From Desmonostoc muscorum LEGE 12446 (GTDB lineage Bacteria > Cyanobacteriota > Cyanobacteriia > Cyanobacteriales > Nostocaceae), in NCBI RefSeq assembly GCF_015207005.2, contig NZ_JADEXS020000001.1:4526001-4590000 (forward strand): a stretch of 64,000 bases of DNA, written 5' to 3'. The translations under genes were made by a program, and so were the position numbers. The notes under the pieces were generated by a model. The model was given only the letters and a program-made list of their open reading frames with translations. It was not told where the DNA came from and did no database searches. Positions 56,215 to 64,000 of the stretch are shown here, in pieces; within the stretch, counting starts at the first letter, position 1, and every line of letters begins with the position of its first letter.

Positions 56215-56667
56215 ATGTTTGAGGCGCTAATGATGGAAGAATTATTAATTTTGAAAGACTTGCTTCTTCAAGGCAATATTCAAGGAGCTTTGATTATAGT
56301 TGACGAATTAGAAGAAATGAGCCGAAATGACATAATCAAAACGATTCGTAGCTATGCGGTGATTCTCTTGTTACATCTAATTAAACAACAAGCTGAAAAT
56401 CGCACGACTCGCTCTTGGGAAGTCTCGATTCGGAATTCAATTCGGGAAATTCAACGAGAAAATAAGCGGCGCAAAGCTGGTGGTTATTTTCTCACACCAG
56501 AAGAACTGAAGGAAACTCTAGAAGAAGCTTATTTAAATGCTATTGATGAGGCTTCTCTAGAAGTAAAAGAAGGGCGTTATGAAGTGGAAGAATTAGAAAA
56601 GCTAGTTAACCGAGAAGAAATTATTAATCGTGCTTTGGCTTTAATCTTACCAGGAGAGTCTAGTTAA
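56215..56667 (+). CDS. DUF29-like protein
   Basis: About 150 residues, all helical, charged. The centre resembles DUF29 proteins, with helices around LLLHLIKQQAENRTTRSWEV, SIRNSIREIQRENKRR and LTPEELKETLEEAYLNAIDEA. Function unknown; DUF29 genes are numerous in cyanobacteria and often sit alone. ATG 56215 is taken as start, though a TTG at 56209 or ATGs at 56230 and 56233 are also in frame. Its stop abuts the TTG start of tlyA, so the two are coupled, and the tlyA ribosome binding site lies within its last codons. Confidence 0.7.
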   Translation: MFEALMMEELLILKDLLLQGNIQGALIIVDELEEMSRNDIIKTIRSYAVILLLHLIKQQAENRTTRSWEVSIRNSIREIQRENKRRKAGGYFLTPEELKETLEEAYLNAIDEASLEVKEGRYEVEELEKLVNREEIINRALALILPGESS

Positions 56668-57486
56668 TTGGTTAAACAACGACTTGATACATTATTAGTA
56701 GAGTTAAATTTATGTTCTTCTCGCGCTTTGGCACAGAGGTTAATTCAGGCGGGGGAAGTTAGTGTGAATCAGCAGGTAGTTGATAAACCTGGTACTGAAG
56801 TTGATATTGCAGCTCAAATAAATATTAAAGAGCGATCGCCTTTTGTTTCTAGAGGTGGTGAAAAACTCTCCAAAGCTTTGACAGTCTTCGCTATTCCTGT
56901 AGCTGGACGCGTTTGTTTAGATGGTGGAATTTCTACGGGTGGCTTTACTGATTGTTTGTTACAAGCTGGGGCAAAACTAGTTTACGGTGTTGATGTTGGT
57001 TATGGACAAGTTGACTGGCGCTTGCGGAATGATTCGCGGGTGATTTTGCGCGAACGCACCAATTTACGACAGCTACGACCAAATGATTTGTATGGCGAAA
57101 ATGACCCGATTCCTGATTTGGCGGTGGTGGATGTCTCGTTTATTTCCTTAACCAAAATTCTGCCTGCTTTGTGGGATTTAACTCAAGCTAGCCGGGAAGC
57201 TGTATTGTTAGTCAAGCCACAGTTTGAAGTCGGGAAATCCCGTGTGGGAAAAAAAGGTGTTGTCCGCGATTCAAACGACCAAGCTGATGCGATTTTTCAG
57301 GTGTTGCAAGTCGCTCATGAATTAGGATGGAAATACAAAGGTTTAACTTGGTCGCCGATTACTGGCCCGGCTGGAAATATCGAATTTCTCTTATGGTTGG
57401 GAATGGAAAGTGAAACACCACCGCCTGATTTAGAGGCGATTAAGGAAGTAACGCAATCAGCAACAGGTGATTTGCGGAAAGGTTGA
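56668..57486 (+). CDS. tlyA: TlyA family rRNA (cytidine-2'-O)-methyltransferase
   Basis: 272-residue S4-domain plus FtsJ-like methyltransferase; TlyA proteins methylate 16S and/or 23S rRNA and are often misnamed hemolysin. The S4 domain (about 3-60) starts KQRLDTLLVELNLCSSRALA. The SAM site includes VCLDGGISTGGFTDCLLQAGA near residue 83. VDVSFISLTKILPAL and LLVKPQFEVGK carry catalytic residues of the fold, and the end has SPITGPAGNIEFL. The start is TTG, with AGGAG nine or more bases upstream inside the preceding gene; no upstream ATG is in frame. It is convergent with cp12. Confidence 0.93.
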   Translation: MVKQRLDTLLVELNLCSSRALAQRLIQAGEVSVNQQVVDKPGTEVDIAAQINIKERSPFVSRGGEKLSKALTVFAIPVAGRVCLDGGISTGGFTDCLLQAGAKLVYGVDVGYGQVDWRLRNDSRVILRERTNLRQLRPNDLYGENDPIPDLAVVDVSFISLTKILPALWDLTQASREAVLLVKPQFEVGKSRVGKKGVVRDSNDQADAIFQVLQVAHELGWKYKGLTWSPITGPAGNIEFLLWLGMESETPPPDLEAIKEVTQSATGDLRKG

Positions 57487-57690
57487 AGAAGAATACAGAA
57501 TACAGAATTCAGAATTCAGAATTCAGAATTAATTGGGTATGGGTAATTGACCTGTGAAGACGCGATAAATCAGACGCGATAAATCGCGTCTCTACATGAG
57601 GGTTTTGGGTATTGGACTTAAACCTGCACATTCATCCACCATTCAGACTCCAATTCATACTGAATTCTGAATTCTGACTCCTGAATTCTT
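57487..57690. repeat. Inverted GAATTCAGAATTCAG repeat between convergent tlyA and cp12
   Basis: Tandem CAGAATTCAGAATTCAGAAT (about 57500-57525) faces CTGAATTCTGAATTCTGACTCC (about 57660-57685). Between lie tandem GACGCGATAAATC units forming their own hairpin. The outer sequence is related to 9100-9270. Confidence 0.75.
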
Positions 57691-57691
57691 G

Positions 57692-57949
57692 TTAAACGTC
57701 GTATATTAGACACTCTACGGAATCTGGGTGGCGATCGCAGTAGTTATCCAATGAGGTTTTGTTTTGCTTTGCTTGATGTTGATGAGATTTTTCAGCTTGC
57801 AATTCTTCCACGATATCCCAAGCTACGGCACAATTAGCAGAATTACTGCCATTTAAATCACAGGTTGTACGAGCATCAGTAATGGCTTCTAAAATTGCTT
57901 GCTCAAGATTTGTACCAGCAGCTTGGTTTACGTTTAAGGTTGTTGTCAT
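57692..57949 (-). CDS. Calvin cycle protein CP12
   Basis: 85-residue redox switch that, when oxidised in the dark, bridges GAPDH and phosphoribulokinase and shuts down the Calvin cycle. Both disulfide pairs are present: Cys30/Cys40 in CDLNGSNSANC and Cys71/Cys80 in CDRHPDSVEC, with the core AWDIVEEL (43-50). The C-terminus LIYDV departs from the usual acidic-aromatic ending but is of normal length. The ATG at 57949 is chosen because homologues begin here; the frame is open 42 codons further upstream without conservation. Convergent with tlyA. Confidence 0.93.
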   Translation of the reverse strand: MTTTLNVNQAAGTNLEQAILEAITDARTTCDLNGSNSANCAVAWDIVEELQAEKSHQHQAKQNKTSLDNYCDRHPDSVECLIYDV

Positions 57950-58149
57950 GTCGCTTTCACCCTTATGTTTCCAGAGATCAAGATTGAGTAAGAGGATGCC
58001 GAAAATAAAAATCTCTCGGTTCGTTTTTTGTATCCTGTTCTCAATCTTGCATTGGGGATCGGAAATTGACAGCAATTGTCAGAAGAGTTTGATAGAAGTT
58101 GATAAACGATTATAAAGGGTAACAAATGGTAAACAATTTTTAGTTATTC

Positions 58150-59505
58150 TCAATACTTTATCCCTAATTCTTGTCGCAAACGATACAGAATTGTGTTTTG
58201 GTCAACTTGAGAGAGAATTTCTTGAATGACGCTGCTAGCGCCCAACTGTCCCCAGGTGCAGCCTTTTTCGAGATAGACTTGAGCGGCTTTGCCAACGGAG
58301 TATGCGCCATAACCGGCGATACCAGCTTGGGCGATCGCACTTCCAGCAAAGGCAGTAATATTTGTAGGATTGTCACCGCTGGCGATCGCAGCTGTACTTT
58401 TGCCCAAACCCAGCATGAAGCTACTACCTAATTCTCCCAAAAGTAAGCCACCGGAACTCAATAAAATCGTTTTGAGGATTTTCCCTGCTTCATAACTAGT
58501 CATTGGTAACCCATACAAGCGTGCCAAAGCGCGAATTAAAGCTAAATCGGCAACAGTTCCGCCCAGGATATCTAAGAAGGCGATGGGATTTAAGGCTACA
58601 GCCAAAGCTTTGTATTTGGTAAATTGCCAGATGATATCTTCGGCTTCTTGTTGGCGTAAATCGATGGTTTTTTGAGCGATGGCGGCTTCTGCATCTCGTG
58701 CTTGGATGAGTGCATTTAAAGCTAAAAGCGATCGCCCTTCTCGATTGAGAATATTCAAAATTGTTTGCTTGAGTTCGTCCACTTGGGGTGGTGGCGTCTC
58801 CCATTCATAGGTGACGCGGCCATCGGGCCATTCAACCCGGACTTCCATTGGTGCTGGTTCCGCCGCCACCATGACAATTTCATCGGGTAGTAGGGGTTTT
58901 GCTTGGGGGTTTCCTGCACCGAGTTGTTGCAAATTTTGGTAAATCGCGCCCTTGTCTGTATCTGGGTAGAGATCTATCTTGTTAAACACCAAAATCAAAG
59001 GTTTTTGCGATCGCCTTAATTCCTGCAATGCTTGATACTCAGTGCGTGTAATATCACCAGACACGACAAACAAAATTAAATCGGCTTGTAGCACGACTTC
59101 TCGTGCCATGTCTGCCCGTGACTCACCCTCGATTTCATCTAATCCTGGTGTATCAATTAACTCTACTAACACCTTATCCCCTGGCTGCCAGCGTACCGAA
59201 CGAGGCCATTGGGTGACACCATTTAAGGGGCCAGTTTGGAGAATTTTGTCTCCCAGCAAAGCATTTAAAACTGCTGACTTACCACGACTCACCAAACCAA
59301 AGGCGGCAATTCTAATAACATTAGAATCCAGTTTGTTGAGTGTGGAGTTAAGAGTTTCTAATTCTGGTTTCAGCAAACCTGCCAATTCTGGGCTAGATGA
59401 CAACTGTCCTGATTTACGAAGATATCCATACCAAGACAGCGCCTGTCTGAGACTGGCGCGGGCACGGTTTAAGTGAGTTTCTTGCAGATTACGCGAACTC
59501 GACAT
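58150..59505 (-). CDS. GTP-binding protein with C-terminal DUF697-type membrane domain
   Basis: About 451 residues. An Era/dynamin-like G domain has GLVSRGKSAVLNALLG (G1), DTPGLDEIEG (G3) and VFNKIDLYP (G4), roughly residues 65-215. A helical region follows. The C-terminal part, from about residue 300, has hydrophobic and glycine-rich stretches (LDILGGTVADLALIRALA, LLLGELGSSFMLGLG, AGSAIAQAGIAGYGAYSVG) typical of DUF697, probably membrane-associated. Role unknown; such proteins are common in cyanobacteria. ATG 59505 is chosen; a GTG 24 bases upstream at 59529 is also possible. Confidence 0.85.
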   Translation of the reverse strand: MSSSRNLQETHLNRARASLRQALSWYGYLRKSGQLSSSPELAGLLKPELETLNSTLNKLDSNVIRIAAFGLVSRGKSAVLNALLGDKILQTGPLNGVTQWPRSVRWQPGDKVLVELIDTPGLDEIEGESRADMAREVVLQADLILFVVSGDITRTEYQALQELRRSQKPLILVFNKIDLYPDTDKGAIYQNLQQLGAGNPQAKPLLPDEIVMVAAEPAPMEVRVEWPDGRVTYEWETPPPQVDELKQTILNILNREGRSLLALNALIQARDAEAAIAQKTIDLRQQEAEDIIWQFTKYKALAVALNPIAFLDILGGTVADLALIRALARLYGLPMTSYEAGKILKTILLSSGGLLLGELGSSFMLGLGKSTAAIASGDNPTNITAFAGSAIAQAGIAGYGAYSVGKAAQVYLEKGCTWGQLGASSVIQEILSQVDQNTILYRLRQELGIKY

Positions 59506-59529
59506 ATTGTCAATACTTTCAGCCTTCAC

Positions 59530-59903
59530 TTTCTGAAAAATGCTCTTTTAATGCTCAATTACCCTACTTTCAGCCTTTAAGCATGGTTTTTTGATATATT
59601 TTCATACTCAGCATTCATGCTCAAGCGATCTCAGGCTCTCATATCTATCGTGACATACTCCCACACTTCTGCAAGTGGTAAGTGTGGGCTTCTGTGCTAA
59701 TGCGGCTAATGCTCATAGCGATTTTCATTTGAATGAGATACACGGTAGGAGCACAGCCATGTTCCCTACGAATTGTCTGTACTCCACGCGATTTCAAACT
59801 GCTATATGAGGTGTTGAGTTTTAAGAACCGAGTGCCCTACGTACTCCTGAAAAAATTTGGTGTTTATGGGAATACTAAATCTGGTGTTTAAGACTTGGTA
59901 TGT
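59530..59903. other. Gene-free spacer with an 9-bp hairpin
   Basis: CCCACACTT (59660-59668) and AAGTGTGGG (59680-59688) form a perfect stem. On the minus strand it reads like the right end of some IS200/IS605-family elements, but no transposase or TnpB remnant could be identified. The promoter of the kinase gene must lie here. Confidence 0.4.
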
Positions 59904-62900
59904 ATGATTAGTATTCCTGGATATCGCCTGAGTGAAAAACTTTATGATGGTTCGAGAACCCTAGTTTATCGAGGTATTCGAGAGATTGATTCATTACCAG
60001 CTGTCATTAAGCTGCTAAAGAATCCTTATCCCAGCTTTAGCGAACTAGTACAATTTCGCAATCAATATACCATCGCCAAAAATCTCAACTATCCTGGAAT
60101 CATTCAAACCTATAGCCTCGAACCCTACCAAAATGGCTATATGTTAGTAATGGAAGACTTTGGGGGAATTTCTCTTAAGGATTATTTCGCCAACAATGAT
60201 AATGCCGCGTCTCTAGATGAATTTTTACAAATTGCGATCGCTTTGTGCAATACCTTAGATATACTCTACCACGAACGCATTATTCATAAAGATATTAAAC
60301 CCAGCAATATATTAATTAATCCCCAAACAAAACAAGTTAAATTAATTGACTTTAGTATTGCATCACTACTACCAAGAGAAACTCAAAGTATTATCAATCC
60401 CAATGTCTTAGAAGGAACGCTGGCTTATATTTCTCCAGAACAAACAGGCAGAATGAATCGGGGGATTGATTACCGGACTGATTTTTATTCTTTGGGTGTG
60501 ACTTTCTATGAATTACTAAGTGGAGAATTACCATTTCCATCAAATGATGCAATGGAATTGTTGCATTGTCATATTGCAAAAATGCCGACTGTATTAAGGC
60601 ATAGGGAAGAAATTCCACAGGTGCTTTCTGATATCGTCATGAAATCGATGGCGAAAAATGCTGAAGACCGCTATCAAAGTGCATTGGGATTGAAGTTTGA
60701 TTTAGAGAATTGTTTATATCAACTCAAAAAAACTGGTGAAATTCGGAGTTTTGAAATTGGGCAAAGGGATGTGTGCGATCGCTTCATCATCCCTGATAAA
60801 CTCTATGGCAGAGAAACCGAAGTATCAACCCTCCTCCAAGCCTTTGAGAGAGTGAGTCTTGGCGCAACTGAAATGATGCTGGTAGCTGGGTTTTCTGGAA
60901 TTGGAAAAACTGCGGTTGTCAACGAAGTTCATAAACCAATTGTTCGCCAACGCGGTTATTTTATCAAAGGCAAATATGACCAGTTTCAACGGAATATTCC
61001 CCTTAGTGCCTTTGTGCAAGCATTCCGAGATTTAATGAGGCAATTGTTAACTCTAACTGATGCACAGATTCAGCAATGGAAAAACAAAATATTGTCAGCA
61101 GTTGGAAAAAATGGACAGCTAATCATTGAAGTCATCCCCGAACTAGAAATAATTATTGGTCAACAACCACCTACCATAGAGCTATCAGGAACAGCAGCAC
61201 AAAATAGATTTAATTTATTATTTCAAAATTTTACTCAAGTCTTTACCAGTGCAGAACATCCCTTAGTGATGTTTTTAGATGATTTGCAATGGGCAGATTC
61301 GGCATCACTAAAATTAATGCAGCTTTTAATGGCTGATGCAGATCATCTTTTATTAATTGGTGCATATCGTGATAACGAAGTCCACACAGCACATCCATTA
61401 ACATTAAGTTTGAATGAGATTGCCAAATCACAAGCAACAATTAATACAATTACTCTAGAACCATTGAGTCAACTACAAGTAAATAAATTAGTTGCTGACA
61501 CACTGAAATGTACAGAAAATTTGGCATGGAGTCTTTCTGTATTGATTTATCAGAAAACCAAAGGCAATCCGTTTTTTGCAACCCAATTTCTCAAAGCATT
61601 GCATCAAGAAAATCTTATTCAATTTGATATTGAATTAAGCTGTTGGCAATTTGATATTGCACAAGTAACAATTCAAGCAGTTACAGATGACGTTGTTGCT
61701 TTTATGGCATTTCAATTACAAAAACTGCCGCCATCAACTGAACAGGCGTTGCAGTTAGCTGCTTGTATTGGCAATGAATTTGATTTAGAAACTTTGGCAC
61801 TTGTTTCGGAACAATCACAAATTGAGACGGCTGCTACTTTGTGGAAAGCATTACAAGAAGGTTTAGTTTTACCCATTAGTGATTTTTATAAGTTTTATGT
61901 CGGGCAAGAAACTCTTGCAGGTACATTGGAAAATCAACAGACTGTTACATACAAATTTATACACGATCGCGTCCAACAAGCTGCCTATTGTCTGATTCCT
62001 GATGATCGGAAAACAGCAATCCATCTGCAAATTGGTCAACTGTTACTCAACAATACCTCAGAAATAGAACAGGAGGAAAAACTATTTGATATTGTCAATC
62101 ACCTGAACATGGGATCGACGTTAATCACTCAAGGCAAAGAACAAGAGCAAATCGCTCGGTTAAACTTACTAGCGGCTAAAAAAGGTAGAACTGCAACCGC
62201 TTATGAAGCAGCCGTAACCTATGCAACCAAGGGAATCAAGCTGCTCAACCACGATTGCTGGCAGAGTCAGTATGAATTGGCGCTGGAACTACATGAATTA
62301 GCAGCGGAAAATGCCTTTCTGTCCAGAGATTTTGCACAAATCGATCGCTGGGTGGAAACAGTATTGCTTCAAGCGAAGACACCGCTCGATCAGGTGAAAA
62401 TCTATGAAATTAAGCTCCAAGCTTACATATCGCAGCACCAGTTGTTACATGCCATCGCTTTGGGAAAACAGGTACTGAATCAATTTGGCGTTCAGTTTCC
62501 CGATCAACCAACTCAGCAAGATATCAAGGAGGGATTTCAGTATACTGCTGACCAGTTTAACAGCAGAGCGATCGCCGAGTTGTTGAACCTACCCCCAATG
62601 ACATCAACAGAAAGCTTGGCAACGATGAGAATTGTTGCTTGTATTGCGCCAGCCATTTACATCACGACTCCTACTCTATACCCGTTAGTGATTCTGTCCC
62701 AGGTAAATGCCTCAATTCAGCACGGCAATGCGCCATTATCTGCGTTCTTTTATGCCAGTTATGGTCTGCTGTTAAATGGCGTGTTAGAAGATATGGAAGC
62801 TGCCAATCGTGCTGGTACATTAGCATTAGGGGTATTGGAAAAATTCAACGCCAGGGAAGTCGAATCTAAAACCCGCGTGCTTGTAGGAGCGCTCATCCTG

Positions 62901-64000
62901 CATGGAACTACTCACCTGCGAGCATCACTGCCAGTTTTACGGGAGAGCTACCAAATAGGATTAGATACCGGAGACTTCGAGTTTGGCGGTTACGGCGGAT
63001 TTCATACTTGCCACTATTGTTACTTCAGCGCTCAGGAACTGGGGACTCTGGAGCTAGAGATCCAAACATATAGCAACGTGCTGAGCAACCTCAAGCAAGT
63101 GATGATGTTTAACTACTGCCAAATGTTCCGACAAGTGGTTTGGAATCTGTTGGGCAGAGCTAACAATCCTGGTGTTTTGGTGGGGGATGTCTGCGACGAA
63201 GTGCAATTCCTCTCTCAATTATTGGCAGCAAATGACCAAATGGGGCTTCAGTTCTTCTATCTCCATAAACTGATTCTGGGCTACCTGTTCGGCGAGCAAG
63301 ATCAACATCTATTAGAAATTGCAACGGATGGCAGACAGTATTTAGGAGCTGCTGCTGGTTTCATTACAATACCAATATTTTATTTTTATGAGTCTCTCAC
63401 AGTTTTAGCAGCAGCGGCTAGCGATCGCCTGGAACAGGTGGTGGCAAATCAAGCAAAATTGCAGAAGTGGGCAAACCACGCACCGATGAACTATTTGCAC
63501 AAGTGGCATTTGGTAGAAGCAGAACGATGCCGAGTATTAGGAAACAAGATCGAGGCAATCGATCACTACGATCGCGCCATTGCTCTGGCTAAAGAACACG
63601 GTTATATCCAAGAAGAAGCTCTAGCCAATGAACTCGCAGCTAAATTTTACCTCAACTGGAGCAGAGAACGCATGGCTGGGGAATATATCACCGAAGCCTA
63701 CTATGGGTATGCTCGCTGGGGTGCGAAAGCCAAAGTCGCCGACTTGGAAAGACGCTATCCCCAACTTCTCGCCCCCATCTTAGGGCAAACACGTTCTCCC
63801 CTCTCCACTAACGAAACTATCTTCGCCTTGGGTACTGTTACCCCCACCAGTTCCGCCACATCCACCAGTAGCAGTGCTTCTGTGGCTTTAGATTTAGTTG
63901 CAATTCTCAAAGCTTCCCAAACTATCTCAAGCGAAATCGAATTTGAAAAACTGCTTTCATCATTGCTTTCTATCGTCGTCGAAAATGCCGGAGCTGATAA
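59904..64000 (+). CDS. Multi-domain Ser/Thr kinase with AAA-type ATPase (HstK-like), 3' end cut by window
   Basis: At least 1365 residues, running off the right edge. The N-terminal kinase (about 5-270) has the ATP lysine in PAVIKLL (36), HKDIKPSN (128-135), DFS at 149-151 in place of DFG, and GTLAYISPEQTGRMNRGIDY. Next comes a predicted ATPase with GFSGIGKT (329-336) and LVMFLDDLQWAD (near 455), followed by a long helical TPR-like region to about 1300. The last visible residues (SEIEFEKLLSSLLSIVVENAG) open a GAF domain. This is the order of cyanobacterial hybrids that continue into a histidine kinase (HstK type), which is expected beyond the window. ATG 59904 gives MISIPGYRLSEKLYDGSRTL. Signal unknown. 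Confidence 0.92.
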   Translation, partial: MISIPGYRLSEKLYDGSRTLVYRGIREIDSLPAVIKLLKNPYPSFSELVQFRNQYTIAKNLNYPGIIQTYSLEPYQNGYMLVMEDFGGISLKDYFANNDNAASLDEFLQIAIALCNTLDILYHERIIHKDIKPSNILINPQTKQVKLIDFSIASLLPRETQSIINPNVLEGTLAYISPEQTGRMNRGIDYRTDFYSLGVTFYELLSGELPFPSNDAMELLHCHIAKMPTVLRHREEIPQVLSDIVMKSMAKNAEDRYQSALGLKFDLENCLYQLKKTGEIRSFEIGQRDVCDRFIIPDKLYGRETEVSTLLQAFERVSLGATEMMLVAGFSGIGKTAVVNEVHKPIVRQRGYFIKGKYDQFQRNIPLSAFVQAFRDLMRQLLTLTDAQIQQWKNKILSAVGKNGQLIIEVIPELEIIIGQQPPTIELSGTAAQNRFNLLFQNFTQVFTSAEHPLVMFLDDLQWADSASLKLMQLLMADADHLLLIGAYRDNEVHTAHPLTLSLNEIAKSQATINTITLEPLSQLQVNKLVADTLKCTENLAWSLSVLIYQKTKGNPFFATQFLKALHQENLIQFDIELSCWQFDIAQVTIQAVTDDVVAFMAFQLQKLPPSTEQALQLAACIGNEFDLETLALVSEQSQIETAATLWKALQEGLVLPISDFYKFYVGQETLAGTLENQQTVTYKFIHDRVQQAAYCLIPDDRKTAIHLQIGQLLLNNTSEIEQEEKLFDIVNHLNMGSTLITQGKEQEQIARLNLLAAKKGRTATAYEAAVTYATKGIKLLNHDCWQSQYELALELHELAAENAFLSRDFAQIDRWVETVLLQAKTPLDQVKIYEIKLQAYISQHQLLHAIALGKQVLNQFGVQFPDQPTQQDIKEGFQYTADQFNSRAIAELLNLPPMTSTESLATMRIVACIAPAIYITTPTLYPLVILSQVNASIQHGNAPLSAFFYASYGLLLNGVLEDMEAANRAGTLALGVLEKFNAREVESKTRVLVGALILHGTTHLRASLPVLRESYQIGLDTGDFEFGGYGGFHTCHYCYFSAQELGTLELEIQTYSNVLSNLKQVMMFNYCQMFRQVVWNLLGRANNPGVLVGDVCDEVQFLSQLLAANDQMGLQFFYLHKLILGYLFGEQDQHLLEIATDGRQYLGAAAGFITIPIFYFYESLTVLAAAASDRLEQVVANQAKLQKWANHAPMNYLHKWHLVEAERCRVLGNKIEAIDHYDRAIALAKEHGYIQEEALANELAAKFYLNWSRERMAGEYITEAYYGYARWGAKAKVADLERRYPQLLAPILGQTRSPLSTNETIFALGTVTPTSSATSTSSSASVALDLVAILKASQTISSEIEFEKLLSSLLSIVVENAGAD

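Noticed and set aside
59660..59688. Hairpin like an IS200/IS605 right end
   Set aside because: No transposase or TnpB remnant could be read next to it; kept only as a note in the spacer entry.

Overview
The window is chromosomal DNA of a filamentous, heterocyst-forming cyanobacterium of the Nostoc/Anabaena type. The evidence is hetR (31423-32322), a PatX-like RGSGR peptide gene (46404-46718), an NtcA-type glnA/gifA pair, photosystem and phycobilisome genes (psaK, apcF), CP12, the cyanobacterial alkane genes aar/ado, frequent GCGATCGC (HIP1) octamers, and many heptanucleotide STRR-type repeats (CCCCAGT and TTAGGAGT families) between genes. No rRNA, tRNA, CRISPR array or complete insertion sequence was recognised. 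Both ends cut genes: a TrpE/PabB-family gene at the left and a giant kinase-ATPase gene at the right.

Layout. 1-13.5 kb is housekeeping: a chorismate-binding synthase, EcfT and Der in one minus-strand run, a site-2 protease with CBS domains, psaK, trpF, folE, an SDR, accA, aar, ado and an orphan ABC permease. 13.5-20.4 kb holds a tandem duplication in which a short peptide with a Cys-bearing tail precedes a two-partner-secretion exoprotein (hemagglutinin type). 20.5-24.7 kb carries a conserved unknown gene, moaA, rpsD and a secreted Cys-repeat protein. 24.9-30.9 kb is a minus-strand unit of a TIGR03032-type protein and a 1603-residue RTX adhesin-like protein.

31-51 kb is the nitrogen and differentiation neighbourhood: hetR with a long non-coding upstream region, an EamA transporter fused to a coiled coil, a PiT phosphate transporter, an alcohol dehydrogenase, a WD40/kinase pair, an FAD enzyme, the PatX-like gene with a DIF-type promoter, a ferritin-like protein, gifA, glnA and apcF. 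Perfect GTAN8TAC sites lie upstream of hetR, gifA and glnA. In the glnA and hetR cases the spacing suits activation. In the gifA case the site overlaps the -35 region, which suits repression. Together these would raise glutamine synthetase, lower its inhibitor and favour differentiation when nitrogen is short.

51.5-55.8 kb is an accessory stretch: an AT-rich two-gene unit with a Z1-domain SF2 ATPase, a XisH/XisI pair, a 205-bp MITE with a 9-bp target duplication, and an orphan Nif11-type peptide. 56.2-64 kb returns to core-type genes: a DUF29-like protein, TlyA, CP12, a DUF697-type GTPase and the truncated kinase-AAA protein.

The intergenic DNA is rich in repeats: STRR arrays often in inverted pairs, at least three MITE-like families with two or more copies, and a 21-bp tandem repeat cassette present twice. 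STRR-type DNA has also entered two coding regions in frame (the TrpE/PabB-like gene and the PiT gene). The best leads for something undescribed are the peptide-exoprotein modules (14020-20384), the Z1 unit (51535-54182), and the structured element beside psaK (5826-6027).
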